64,000 nucleotides of DNA, taken from the NCBI GenBank assembly GCA_943789465.1, contig CALSUF010000003.1, positions 62,001 through 126,000 on the forward strand. The letters are read 5' to 3'. Of the stretch, positions 36,338 through 45,354 are shown in pieces. Every line of letters begins with the position of its first letter. The stretch's first letter is position 1. A program made the position numbers and the translations under genes. Source of the stretch: an uncultured Flavobacteriaceae bacterium. Its GTDB lineage: Bacteria; Bacteroidota; Bacteroidia; Flavobacteriales; Flavobacteriaceae. The notes beneath the pieces were generated by a model that worked only from the letters and a program-made list of their open reading frames with translations, made no database searches and was not told where the DNA came from.

Positions 36338-36345
36338 CAAAGATA
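36338..36345 (-). promoter_or_regulatory. Bacteroidota -7 element (TATCTTTG) of the kinase unit
   Basis: Exact TAnnTTTG match on the minus strand, 16 bases upstream of the HprK-like ATG at 36321. Confidence 0.6.
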
Positions 36346-36568
36346 TATTTTTTTATTTTGATAAAACTACGACACTAAATTTCCGATGTTTTCTTGTTTA
36401 GGAGCAAATTTTTTAACATTTCAAGTAAAAAATTTACACGATTTTAAATAAAGTTTTATAAATTGCACCCGATTACAAAAACGAAGTGTTTCAACCAATG
36501 ACACTTTTTTTGAGATATTAATTATGTAAAGTTAAAAGCAACTAAATGCTTTTTCTTATGCCTAATTT

Positions 36569-37045
36569 ATGCTTAAAAATAAAAATAATTGGTTTGTTCT
36601 GGTTACTAAGCCCAGAAATGAAAAAAAAGTAGAATCCAGACTAAATGATATCGGAGTTGAAGCCTACTGTCCTGTACGGACAGAGTTGCGACAGTGGAGT
36701 GACCGCAAAAAGAAAATTAAAACACCTCTTTTGCCATCTATGTTACTTGTTAAAATTCCAAATAATTTAAGAGATATTGTATTTGATATTCCCCATGTCC
36801 GACGGTATTTGTTTTGGAAAGGCAAACCTGCTGTTGTTAGGGAAGATGAAGTGAATATATTGCGTAAAGTAGCCGATCAAGAATTTTCATCAGTTTCGCT
36901 TCAGAAATTTGCTCCTGGTACTAAAATAGATTTAAAGCCCTTTGGGATTTCGGATTCTATAGGGACTGTAAAATACACCTCTGGCAATCAATGTTGTGTT
37001 GTTATAGACTCTTTAGGCTACATGCTTAAATTTCAATTATCATAG
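36569..37045 (+). CDS. UpxY-type transcription antiterminator (NusG paralogue)
   Basis: A 158-residue NusG-like protein: NGN domain from residue 7 (NNWFVLVTKPRNEKKVESRL) with the typical FxxxCPV-type region EAYCPVRTELRQW and LLPSMLLVKI, then a short KOW-like end (DSIGTVKYTSGNQCCVVI). In Bacteroides, UpxY proteins stand at the head of capsule operons and let polymerase read through the long locus, often with locus specificity. Its position just upstream of the sugar and transferase genes fits that. Start at ATG 36569, in a 247-base gap divergent from the kinase gene. Confidence 0.88.
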   Translation: MLKNKNNWFVLVTKPRNEKKVESRLNDIGVEAYCPVRTELRQWSDRKKKIKTPLLPSMLLVKIPNNLRDIVFDIPHVRRYLFWKGKPAVVREDEVNILRKVADQEFSSVSLQKFAPGTKIDLKPFGISDSIGTVKYTSGNQCCVVIDSLGYMLKFQLS

Positions 37046-37177
37046 TTTTTAACCTGATAAACTCAAAATATTATTATTATATTTTGAAATAAAAAAATAA
37101 TCAAGTAATTTTGTTGCTTGAAATTAAATTTCTGAGACCCCATCTCTATTTAGTATCTACATTGTTACAAATAATAT

Positions 37178-37207
37178 GGGATTCACAGCGGCGTAGCCGT
37201 GCTAATC
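37178..37207 (+). repeat. Palindromic element in the leader before the polysaccharide genes
   Basis: GGGATTCACAGCGGCGTAGC continues to CTAATC; the core CGGC-GTA-GCCG is a small hairpin. It resembles the double-hairpin repeats at 30080-30179 in having GGGAT at one end and CTAATC at the other, with GCGTAGC inside. It lies in the 211-base gap after UpxY, where an antitermination leader would be expected. Confidence 0.45.
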
Positions 37208-37256
37208 AATGACAATCTGGTCATTATATTTTCAATATTAGCCCCTTTTTTCAAAC

Positions 37257-37787
37257 GTGTTAAAATCACTCATTACATCTCGTACGAGACTTCGTATGTT
37301 AATGAAGTTTTTTGTAAATTCAGCTAACAGCGGATATTTAAATGGTCTTGCTATGGAATTTGGAGAATCCACAAATGCGATACGTCGTGAATTAAATAAC
37401 TTGTCGAGTGCTGGCTATTTGATCCAATGGAAGAGGAAAAACAAAATTTTTTATGCAGCTAATACCAAGCATACACTTTTTAAAGTGCTTCAAAAAATAG
37501 TACATAAGCACCTCGGTCTTGAACAAATTGTTGAATCGGTTTTAATGCAAATGGGTGATGTGAGTAATATCATTTTGATCGGAGATTATGCCTCTGGTCG
37601 TGATACTGGAACTATTGAAATAATCCTTATAGCCGAAAAAATAAACAATGATTACCTAATAAAATTGCAAAGAAAATTAAAAGATATTATAGAACGGACG
37701 GTTTTATTTCACATCAACTCCCCAGTTCCTGATAAAGGAATTATGTTGTATGAAAAAATGAATTCTAACACCCCCCAAAACAATTAG
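37257..37787 (+). CDS. Winged-helix protein with nucleotidyltransferase-like C-terminal domain
   Basis: A 176-residue protein. The N-terminal half is a winged helix-turn-helix (RLRMLMKFFVNSANSGYL, then GESTNAIRRELNNLSSAGYL). The C-terminal half (from about residue 95) resembles a MNT-type minimal nucleotidyltransferase: NIILIGDYASGRDTGTIEII, with the GS/GD-x-A-x-G pattern degenerated and catalytic acids not obvious. It is probably a regulator or sensor of the polysaccharide operon. The start is GTG at 37257. Similar proteins often stand at this point of flavobacterial capsule loci. Confidence 0.68.
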   Translation: MLKSLITSRTRLRMLMKFFVNSANSGYLNGLAMEFGESTNAIRRELNNLSSAGYLIQWKRKNKIFYAANTKHTLFKVLQKIVHKHLGLEQIVESVLMQMGDVSNIILIGDYASGRDTGTIEIILIAEKINNDYLIKLQRKLKDIIERTVLFHINSPVPDKGIMLYEKMNSNTPQNN

Positions 37788-37819
37788 TAAACCTCTATTA
37801 ACTCAACCAAACTTAACCT

Positions 37820-39115
37820 ATGAATCATCCAAAAACTATAGCAGTCATTGGACTGGGCTATGTGGGTCTCCCACTTGCTCTAGAATTTGCTAAAAAACAT
37901 CCAACTATTGGGTTTGATATTAATGCAAAACGAATTAAAGAATTAAAATCCAGCATAGATACAACTATGGAAGTTGAGTCTGAGGCATTATCTTCTGTTT
38001 TATCAACTAATTTGATAGCTTTACAACAGCGTTCATTTGGGTTTTTACCCTCAACCGATCTTATGGATATTTCGGATGCTAATGTATATATCATCACAGT
38101 ACCTACTCCAACGGATAATAATAATCGTCCAGTTTTGACGCCTCTACTTAAGGCTTCTGAAGCTGTAGGTAGTGTGCTCAAAAAAGGGGATATTGTAATA
38201 TATGAGAGTACCGTATACCCTGGGGTTACAGAAGATGAATGTGTTCCTGTGTTAGAACATATAAGTAGTTTGAAATATAATTCAGATTTTTTTGTAGGCT
38301 ATTCTCCAGAGCGGATCAATCCAGGAGATAAAGATCGTACTGTTACCAAAATCCTAAAAGTAACCTCAGGATCAACACCAGAATCTGCTATAATAATTGA
38401 TCAATTATACCAATCAATTATTACAGCAGGAACGCATATGGCGCCTTGTATAAAAGTAGCCGAAGCAGCAAAAGTTATCGAAAACTCTCAGCGAGATATC
38501 AATATTGCCTTTGTGAATGAATTGGCTAAAATATTCAACCTTTTAGAAATAGATACAGAAGCAGTACTTGAAGCAGCAGGAACCAAATGGAATTTTTTAC
38601 CCTTCAAACCTGGCTTGGTAGGGGGGCATTGCATAGGAGTTGATCCATACTATCTAGCTCAAAAAGCTCAGCAAGTTGGCTATCATCCCGAAATCATTTT
38701 GGCTGGAAGACGTCTAAATGACTCTATGGGAGAACATGTATCTTCGCAAGTCCTTAAATTATTAGTCAAGAATGATATTAAAATTAAAGGCTCAAAAGTT
38801 CTTGTTTTAGGAATTACATTCAAAGAAAATTGTCCAGATGTAAGAAACACAAAAGTGGTAGATGTTATAACTCATCTAGAAAATTATGGAATGCATATAA
38901 CAATTTACGATCCTTGGGCTAGCCCTTCCGATGTTAAAAAAGAATATGAACTAATCACAACTCAGAAAAAACCAAAAAACACATTTGATGCCATTGTTCT
39001 TACGGTTGCTCACAAAGAATTTGTTCAATTGAATTTAAAACCTTTGCTAAAAAAGAAATCAGTGGTTTATGACGTTAAGGGAGTATTAGGGCACAAAGCA
39101 GATGCAAAATTATAA
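37820..39115 (+). CDS. UDP-GlcNAc 6-dehydrogenase family (TviB/WbpO-like)
   Basis: Nucleotide-sugar dehydrogenase of 431 residues, with N-terminal Rossmann IAVIGLGYVGLPLALEF, VPTPTDNN, ESTVYPGVTE, the catalytic cysteine in GGHCIGVDPYYL (near residue 270) and the C-terminal UDP-binding domain (LGITFKENCPDVRN). The ITFKENCPD and PYYL blocks favour the TviB/WbpO group that makes UDP-N-acetylated uronic acids (UDP-GlcNAcA or GalNAcA) over UDP-glucose dehydrogenase. It is followed 3 bases later by its usual epimerase partner. Confidence 0.88.
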   Translation: MNHPKTIAVIGLGYVGLPLALEFAKKHPTIGFDINAKRIKELKSSIDTTMEVESEALSSVLSTNLIALQQRSFGFLPSTDLMDISDANVYIITVPTPTDNNNRPVLTPLLKASEAVGSVLKKGDIVIYESTVYPGVTEDECVPVLEHISSLKYNSDFFVGYSPERINPGDKDRTVTKILKVTSGSTPESAIIIDQLYQSIITAGTHMAPCIKVAEAAKVIENSQRDINIAFVNELAKIFNLLEIDTEAVLEAAGTKWNFLPFKPGLVGGHCIGVDPYYLAQKAQQVGYHPEIILAGRRLNDSMGEHVSSQVLKLLVKNDIKIKGSKVLVLGITFKENCPDVRNTKVVDVITHLENYGMHITIYDPWASPSDVKKEYELITTQKKPKNTFDAIVLTVAHKEFVQLNLKPLLKKKSVVYDVKGVLGHKADAKL

Positions 39116-39118
39116 AGT

Positions 39119-40108
39119 ATGTTCTCAAGTTTACAAAATAAAACGGTTTTAGTCACTGGGGGTGCTGGGTTTATAGGGTCTAATTTATGTGAAGCCTTAT
39201 TGCAACTTGACGTAAACGTTCGTTGTTTGGACAATTTAGAAACAGGTTTTATACACAATATAGAACCCTTTTTAAATCATAAAAATTTTCAGTTCATCCA
39301 AGCTGATATAAGAGATTTAGAAGCGTGTCAAAACGCATGTTATCAGGTCGATTATGTACTCCACCAAGCAGCGTTAGGGTCCGTTCCGCGTTCTATCAAA
39401 GATCCAATCACGACGAATGCTGTCAATGTCGATGGATTTCTAAATATGCTCGTTGCTTCAAGAGATCAAAAGGTGAAACGATTTGTGTATGCAGCTAGTA
39501 GTTCTACTTATGGAGATTCCAATATACTCCCTAAAAAAGAAGATGAAATTGGTACGCCTTTATCTCCCTATGCTATTACTAAATATGTCAACGAATTGTA
39601 TGCCACAATTTTTAAAAATAGTTTTAATTTAGATACTGTCGGATTGCGGTATTTTAATGTTTTTGGAAGAAAACAAGATCCAAATGGGGCATATGCGGCG
39701 GTCATTCCAAAATTTGTAATCCAATTGATAAATCACGAATCGCCTACTATTAACGGAGATGGTTCAAATTCTCGTGATTTTACTTATATTGACAATGTCA
39801 TTAGAATGAATCTTTTAGCATTATCAACAAAAGCAGAGTCAGCATTAAATCAAATATATAACACTGCTGTGGGCGATCGGACAACTTTAGTTCAACTTGT
39901 GCATAGTTTAAAAAAATATTTATCTAAATTTGACACTGCGATTGTAAACGTCAAAGTAATTCATGGTCCAGACAGATTAGGAGACATTCCTCACTCACAG
40001 GCCTCGATTGACAAAGCAGTTAGATTATTAAATTATAAACCAACCCATAGCTTCGAAAGTGGTCTAGAAAACGCTGTCGAATGGTATTGGAAACAGTTTA
40101 AAAGTTAA
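39119..40108 (+). CDS. UDP-N-acetylhexosamine(uronate) 4-epimerase (WbpP/TviC-like)
   Basis: Short-chain dehydrogenase-fold epimerase, 329 residues. NAD-binding [16 protein letters not shown] (near residue 14), the catalytic YxxxK in [12 protein letters not shown] (near residue 158) and SSSTYGDS are present. The block [16 protein letters not shown] (near residue 86) is characteristic of WbpP/TviC enzymes that interconvert UDP-GlcNAc and UDP-GalNAc or their uronates. Coupled to the preceding TviB-like dehydrogenase gene with a 3-base gap, it should yield UDP-GalNAcA. Confidence 0.88.
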   Translation: MFSSLQNKTVLVTGGAGFIGSNLCEALLQLDVNVRCLDNLETGFIHNIEPFLNHKNFQFIQADIRDLEACQNACYQVDYVLHQAALGSVPRSIKDPITTNAVNVDGFLNMLVASRDQKVKRFVYAASSSTYGDSNILPKKEDEIGTPLSPYAITKYVNELYATIFKNSFNLDTVGLRYFNVFGRKQDPNGAYAAVIPKFVIQLINHESPTINGDGSNSRDFTYIDNVIRMNLLALSTKAESALNQIYNTAVGDRTTLVQLVHSLKKYLSKFDTAIVNVKVIHGPDRLGDIPHSQASIDKAVRLLNYKPTHSFESGLENAVEWYWKQFKS

Positions 40109-40115
40109 CCAAAAA

Positions 40116-41507
40116 ATGAGTATAAGTACAATTTGTTGTATTGGAGCAGGCTATGTAGGTGGACCAACAATGTCCGTGATTGCCCAAAAAAATCCTTCCA
40201 TAAAAGTGATTGTAGTGGATATGAATCAAGCACGTATTGATGCTTGGAACTCAGAAGATCTAGATAAACTTCCTATTTTTGAACCAGGATTAGATGCTGT
40301 TGTAGCAGAAGCACGAGGTCGAAATCTATTTTTTTCTACGGATGTTGAAGGAGCTATTCACGATGCTGATATGATTTTTATTTCCGTTAATACGCCTACC
40401 AAAACCTATGGAGCTGGCAAAGGGATGGCAGCAGATTTACAATATGTAGAACTCTGTGCGCGTCAAATCGCTAAAATTGCAACCTCTGACAAAATAGTCG
40501 TTGAAAAATCGACCTTGCCGGTAAAAACAGCCAAGGCTATTAAAGACATCTTAGAAAATACAGGAACAGGAGTTAATTTTGAAATACTATCCAATCCTGA
40601 GTTTTTGGCAGAAGGTACTGCAGTTCAAGATTTAGAAGCACCAGATCGTGTTTTGATTGGTGGCGACCAAACAGAAAGTGGATTCAAAGCCATTCAAGCT
40701 TTAGTTGACATTTATGCGACTTGGGTCCCAAAAGATCAAATTATCACTACGAATTTATGGTCTTCAGAATTATCAAAATTGACCGCTAATGCATTTTTAG
40801 CACAACGCGTTTCGTCTATTAATGCTTTGACAGAACTTTGTGAGTCAACAGGTGCCAATATCGATGATGTAGCCAAAGCTATTGGAACAGACTCTCGTAT
40901 TGGTCCTAAATTTTTAAAAGCATCTGTAGGATTTGGAGGCTCTTGTTTTCAAAAAGATATTTTAAACTTAGTATACATATGCAAATCTTTAGGGTTAGAG
41001 CAAGCTGCCGATTATTGGGAGCAAGTAATCATAATGAATAACCACCAAAGAAGTCGTTTTGCACAGCAAATAGTCACTTCTTTATATGGAACTGTTGCTG
41101 GAAAGAAAATCGGATTTTTAGGATGGGCCTTTAAAAAAGACACCAATGATACGAGGGAATCTGCAGCGATTTACATTGCTGATAAGTTGATTGAAGAACA
41201 GGCGCATATACAAGTTTATGATCCAAAAGTAACGGCTATTCAAATGCAGTCGGATTTGAATGGGTTAAATAGCAGAACAGATTCAGAAAACGCTAAGTTT
41301 TTAAACATTCATAACAGCCCGTATGAAGCTTTACAAGGCACACATGCACTGGCGGTAATTACTGAATGGGATGAATTTAAAACGTATGATTGGCAAAAGA
41401 TATATAACGGCATGCTTAAACCGGCTTTTATTTTTGATGGTCGTAATATTTTAGATCAAAAAGAATTAGAAACAATTGGATTCATATACAAAGCAATTGG
41501 AAGATAA
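40116..41507 (+). CDS. UDP-glucose 6-dehydrogenase, animal-type
   Basis: Oxidises UDP-glucose to UDP-glucuronate. The 463-residue sequence closely follows the animal UGDH pattern rather than the usual bacterial Ugd: [66 protein letters not shown], and the catalytic cysteine in [14 protein letters not shown] (near residue 275). UDP-GlcA is a capsule precursor and substrate for the next gene's epimerase. It is 7 bases after the WbpP-like gene. Confidence 0.92.
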   Translation: MSISTICCIGAGYVGGPTMSVIAQKNPSIKVIVVDMNQARIDAWNSEDLDKLPIFEPGLDAVVAEARGRNLFFSTDVEGAIHDADMIFISVNTPTKTYGAGKGMAADLQYVELCARQIAKIATSDKIVVEKSTLPVKTAKAIKDILENTGTGVNFEILSNPEFLAEGTAVQDLEAPDRVLIGGDQTESGFKAIQALVDIYATWVPKDQIITTNLWSSELSKLTANAFLAQRVSSINALTELCESTGANIDDVAKAIGTDSRIGPKFLKASVGFGGSCFQKDILNLVYICKSLGLEQAADYWEQVIIMNNHQRSRFAQQIVTSLYGTVAGKKIGFLGWAFKKDTNDTRESAAIYIADKLIEEQAHIQVYDPKVTAIQMQSDLNGLNSRTDSENAKFLNIHNSPYEALQGTHALAVITEWDEFKTYDWQKIYNGMLKPAFIFDGRNILDQKELETIGFIYKAIGR

Positions 41508-41508
41508 T

Positions 41509-42531
41509 ATGAGTCCACAAACAATCTTAGTCACAGGTGCAGCTGGTTTTATTGGATTTCATCTATGTGAACGCCTTTTAAAACAAGGACACCGTGTCGT
41601 TGGATTGGATAATATAAATGATTATTATAATGTAGATCTGAAATATGGACGACTTAAGGAATTAGGGATTCATCGATCGGATGCAGAACATTTTGATACA
41701 GTTGTTTCTGGTAGTATTTACGGAGATTTATTTCATTTCGTTCGTCTAAACCTCGAAGACAGAAAGGCTTTGCCTGAACTATTTAAAAGTTATCAATTTG
41801 ACAGTGTTTGTAACTTAGCCGCCCAAGCAGGTGTGCGTTATTCTATTGAAAATCCAGAAGCTTATATTGATAGTAATGTGTCTGGATTTCTTAATGTTTT
41901 AGAATGTTGTCGCCATCACAAAATTTCTCGCCTAGTGTATGCGAGTAGCTCGAGTGTCTACGGAAATAGCGATGCAGTTCCTTTTGAAGAAACTGCCGCT
42001 GTAGATCACCCAATTAGTTTGTATGCCGCTACCAAAAAATCCAACGAATTAATGGCACATACGTATAGCCATCTTTACAATATTGAAACAATTGGATTGC
42101 GATTTTTTACTGTTTATGGTCCTTGGGGCCGTCCAGACATGGCTTTATTTCTATTTACTGAAGCGATTTTAAATAATAAGCCAATTAAGGTTTTTAATGA
42201 AGGTAAACTCTCTAGAGATTTTACTTATATCGATGATATCGTTGAAGGGGTTGAGAATACACTTTTGAAGACCTCCAAAGAAAAAGAGTTGTATAAATTA
42301 TATAATATAGGGAATAGCCAGCCTGTACAGCTTTTAGACTTTATAGAAGCGATTGAAAAAAGTACAGGTAAAACTTCAAAACGTATTATGATGCCGATGC
42401 AAGCTGGTGATGTGAATCAAACCTGGGCAAATGTCGAGCATTTAAAAACAGACTATGACTACCAACCTTCTACGGATTTAGAAGTTGGTGTAGAAGCCTT
42501 CGTAAATTGGTATAAGTCTTTTTACAGTTAG
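41509..42531 (+). CDS. UDP-glucuronate 4-epimerase
   Basis: Short-chain-fold epimerase converting UDP-GlcA to UDP-GalA. I chose the ATG at 41509, one base after the previous stop (MSPQTILVTGAAGFIGFHL, 340 residues); a start at 41476 would lie inside the dehydrogenase gene. NAD loop TGAAGFIGFHLCERLL, DNINDYYNVDLKYGRL (typical of UDP-GlcA epimerases), LAAQAGVRYSIENP, SSSSVYGN and the catalytic YAATKKSNEL are visible. With its neighbour it forms the second uronate pair of the locus. A 174-base gap follows. Confidence 0.9.
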   Translation: MSPQTILVTGAAGFIGFHLCERLLKQGHRVVGLDNINDYYNVDLKYGRLKELGIHRSDAEHFDTVVSGSIYGDLFHFVRLNLEDRKALPELFKSYQFDSVCNLAAQAGVRYSIENPEAYIDSNVSGFLNVLECCRHHKISRLVYASSSSVYGNSDAVPFEETAAVDHPISLYAATKKSNELMAHTYSHLYNIETIGLRFFTVYGPWGRPDMALFLFTEAILNNKPIKVFNEGKLSRDFTYIDDIVEGVENTLLKTSKEKELYKLYNIGNSQPVQLLDFIEAIEKSTGKTSKRIMMPMQAGDVNQTWANVEHLKTDYDYQPSTDLEVGVEAFVNWYKSFYS

Positions 42532-42705
42532 ATATTAGAGGAGAAAAAGCACTATAAGCTGAAGCAGTTGATTTTGAATAATCATTAAATTATAAAACTT
42601 TTCGAATCCAAAGCATCACAAACCTACAAGATAAGTATCAGGCTTTTTGAAAATGTTGTGAAACTCTAATTTATCATCTACTTAATTTTTATTAATTTTT
42701 TTTAA

Positions 42706-44142
42706 TTGTCTTTTAAAAAGAAAGCACTAACAGGTGTGTTTTGGTCTTCTCTTGAAGGATTTGGAGTAAAAGGCATAGGTTTTTTATCTCAAATTATACT
42801 GGCAAGAATTTTGTTACCAAGTGATTTTGGTTTAATTGCAATGATTGCGGTCTTTATTGGAATAGGAGATCTCATAGCTGATTCTGGCTTGGGACAATCC
42901 TTGATAAGAAATAAAAACTCTTTAGCTTCAGACTTTTCCAGTGTTTTTTACTTAAACATTCTATTAGGTCTATTAGTCTATCTGAGTATTTATTTTATAG
43001 CTCCTTTTGTAGCTATATTTTATGAAAAACAACAACTCACACTCATACTTCGAGTAATGGCACTTGCTATTCCATTTGGGTCATTTTCAATAATCCAAAA
43101 AGTTAAGCTAACTATAAAGTTAAACTTTAAAAAAATAATGCTAATACAACTTGTAGCAGTTGGTGTTAGTAGTTTTTTAGGAGTAGTTTTAGCTTACATT
43201 GACTATGGAGTATGGGCTATAGTATTTCTGAAAATCACTTATCCTTTTTTGTCTTCATTATTGTACTGGATTGATAATAAATGGAAACCAAGTTTAGTTT
43301 TTGATATTAAAAAAATAAAATATCACTACAATTTCGGTGTCAAAATAATGCTAACCTATATAATAAATTCATTATTTAATGATATTTACAGCGTTATAAT
43401 TGGAAAGTTTTATGCGCTTGATACTTTAGGGTTTTATAACAGAGCTAGAACATTTCAAAACTTTCCTGTAGTGTTGGTAGGGAGTTCTTTAAATAAAATC
43501 ACGTATCCGTTGTTTTCTCAAGTAAGAGATAATAAACAACAGCTTAAATCGATTGTTAGAAAAATAAATAAACTGTTTATATTTTTATTTATCCCATTTG
43601 GGTTTTTTCTGATTTTTAATGCGGAAACAATGATAGGGCTTGTTTTAGGAGATAAGTGGCTTTCTATAACTCCCTTTTTTAAAATATTATTATTTGGGAG
43701 TCTGTTTTATCCAGTAGCCTATTATAACACTTCAATAATTAATGCGTTTGGAGATCCAGGTTTAATTTTAAATTTTACAATTATATCCAGAATTTTCAGT
43801 GTCATTGGTCTCTTTTTCATTGCTAGTTTTGGCGTTTACCCAATACTTGTTTTTCAATCTTTCAATCTTTTTTTAATGTCAATACTTTACGTCTATTTTG
43901 GAGGCCTAAAAATTGAGTATAAGTTTTTTAAGCAAGTTAAAGACGTACTTCCAGAACTTGGGTTGGTTACATTGTTAGTTATAATAATACATACAATTAA
44001 TGGCCTTTTTGGTATGGAAGGAATTACATATTCAATTTCGTTTATTATTCTTTATGCGATGTTGTTTATTGCCATAAGTGAGTTGTTAAAAATAAAAACA
44101 TATCTATATATTAAAAATACAGTTATGAAATTATTCAAATGA
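42706..44142 (+). CDS. Wzx-type polysaccharide flippase
   Basis: A 478-residue membrane protein of the MATE/PST superfamily (Wzx-like), with about 12-14 hydrophobic segments and the N-terminal block KKKALTGVFWSSLEGFG followed by ARILLPSDFGLIAMIAVF typical of flavobacterial O-antigen and capsule translocases. It should flip undecaprenyl-linked repeat units across the inner membrane. The start is TTG at 42706 after an eight-T run; no ATG fits. Its stop TGA overlaps an ATG (ATGA at 44139) that opens a 24-codon acyltransferase-like remnant. Confidence 0.88.
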   Translation: MSFKKKALTGVFWSSLEGFGVKGIGFLSQIILARILLPSDFGLIAMIAVFIGIGDLIADSGLGQSLIRNKNSLASDFSSVFYLNILLGLLVYLSIYFIAPFVAIFYEKQQLTLILRVMALAIPFGSFSIIQKVKLTIKLNFKKIMLIQLVAVGVSSFLGVVLAYIDYGVWAIVFLKITYPFLSSLLYWIDNKWKPSLVFDIKKIKYHYNFGVKIMLTYIINSLFNDIYSVIIGKFYALDTLGFYNRARTFQNFPVVLVGSSLNKITYPLFSQVRDNKQQLKSIVRKINKLFIFLFIPFGFFLIFNAETMIGLVLGDKWLSITPFFKILLFGSLFYPVAYYNTSIINAFGDPGLILNFTIISRIFSVIGLFFIASFGVYPILVFQSFNLFLMSILYVYFGGLKIEYKFFKQVKDVLPELGLVTLLVIIIHTINGLFGMEGITYSISFIILYAMLFIAISELLKIKTYLYIKNTVMKLFK

Positions 44143-44213
44143 AGTATTTAAGTTCTTTACAAACTTTTAGAGGTTTCGCAGTTTTATATTATAATATTTC
44201 CAATAAATATTAA
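44139..44213 (+). pseudogene. Remnant of an acyltransferase 3 gene (N-terminal 24 codons)
   Basis: An ATG overlapping the Wzx stop (ATGA) opens MKYLSSLQTFRGFAVLYYN and stops after residue 24. The SLQTFRGFAVL block matches the start of acyltransferase 3 (OafA-type) proteins, which begin with a similar LQ-LRG-A-L pattern. The rest of such a gene is missing; the next glycosyltransferase follows at once in another frame and without its own start. Confidence 0.45.
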
Positions 44214-45354
44214 AGAATCAATTTTATATATCATTCCATCCTTAAATCAAGGAGGTGCAGAATATGAAACGATTGCGCAACTTAACTACCTTCATAAAAA
44301 CAAACACGATGTCTTTTTGTTGGTTTTAAGTAACCATGTACAGCTATTAGATAACTTGAAGCTACCAAAAAGGAATGTTAGAATTTTAACCCTTGATAAC
44401 TTTACAACTACACGCTTAAAGCACCTCACAAAATATCCACAAGCTCTAAAAGGAATACAAGATTTTATAGGTAGCCACTCAATAACTCGAGTAATTGCAG
44501 TTTTGCCACTATGTCACAATTTAGTACGATTACATCAATTTTTATATAAAACTAATTACAAACCTTGGTGTTACCATAAGTCCATGCAATATGAAGCAAC
44601 TCCTTTAAACACCCCACTTAAGATAATCTCATATCGTTTTAATAAATGGTTATCTAAGAACTATGATTATGGACATATCTTTATTTCTGAAGCAGTGAAA
44701 AAAAATATTTCAGATCATCTCCTAATTAAAAATGGGGTAGTAATTCATAATGCGATTCAAAAAAGAGAGGTCAGCCCGGCATTAGCTCACAATTACCTGA
44801 AAAAGGAAAACATAGAAATTTCTGATTTTTTTGTAGTTGTTCCAGGTAGATTGCATTCTGCTAAAGGACATCATTTTTTAATCGATAGTTTAGCTAAATA
44901 TATCCATTTACACTCATCTAAAGCATTAAAGCTGTGTTTCGTTGGAGGAGGACCTTTAAAAGATGAACTTTTAAAAACAATTGAAAATCAAAATCTTGGT
45001 AATCATATTTTTATTACCGATTATGTAAATAATACGCTTATGCTATCATTTTTAGCATTAGCTAATTTGGTTGTGATTCCATCAATTTATGAAGGGTTTG
45101 GAAATGTAGCTATAGAATCTTTAATGCAAGGAAGTACAATTCTTGCTTCTAATACAGGAGGGCTACCAGAAATAATTACACACCGTCAAAATGGTTTTTT
45201 GTTTAAAACTAAAGATGCGTCGGATTTAAAAGAAATTTTTGAATTTTTACATTCTTCAAAAACAACATTAGATAAGAAAAGTCTTCAGCAAGATTTTCAT
45301 CATCGATTTACATTAGCCTCTCAAATGAAACAAATAATAGCTGTTATTTCTTAA
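44209..45354 (+). CDS. Family 4 glycosyltransferase, start codon lost or unusual
   Basis: GT4-type transferase. Recognisable sequence begins at 44218-44221 (SILYIIPSLNQGGAEYETIAQ, the N-terminal acceptor-domain motif) and continues through FVVVPGRLHSAKGHHFLI and the donor-site YEGFGNVAIESLMQGSTILASNTGGLPEI. No ATG, GTG or TTG precedes that motif in frame: the first is a TTG at 44317, which would remove 30 or more conserved residues. An ATT at 44209 is the best natural start I can offer. The gene may be damaged by a deletion at its 5' end, and a function as written is doubtful. The donor sugar is unknown. Confidence 0.75.
   Translation: MKESILYIIPSLNQGGAEYETIAQLNYLHKNKHDVFLLVLSNHVQLLDNLKLPKRNVRILTLDNFTTTRLKHLTKYPQALKGIQDFIGSHSITRVIAVLPLCHNLVRLHQFLYKTNYKPWCYHKSMQYEATPLNTPLKIISYRFNKWLSKNYDYGHIFISEAVKKNISDHLLIKNGVVIHNAIQKREVSPALAHNYLKKENIEISDFFVVVPGRLHSAKGHHFLIDSLAKYIHLHSSKALKLCFVGGGPLKDELLKTIENQNLGNHIFITDYVNNTLMLSFLALANLVVIPSIYEGFGNVAIESLMQGSTILASNTGGLPEIITHRQNGFLFKTKDASDLKEIFEFLHSSKTTLDKKSLQQDFHHRFTLASQMKQIIAVIS

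Noticed and set aside
34121..36345. A lasso-peptide biosynthetic cluster
   Set aside because: No asparagine synthetase-like cyclase, transglutaminase-like protease or precursor peptide is seen near the kinase and nucleotidyltransferase.
41476..41508. Longer start for the UDP-glucuronate epimerase
   Set aside because: It overlaps the end of the dehydrogenase gene; the ATG at 41509 gives the conventional N terminus just before the Rossmann motif.
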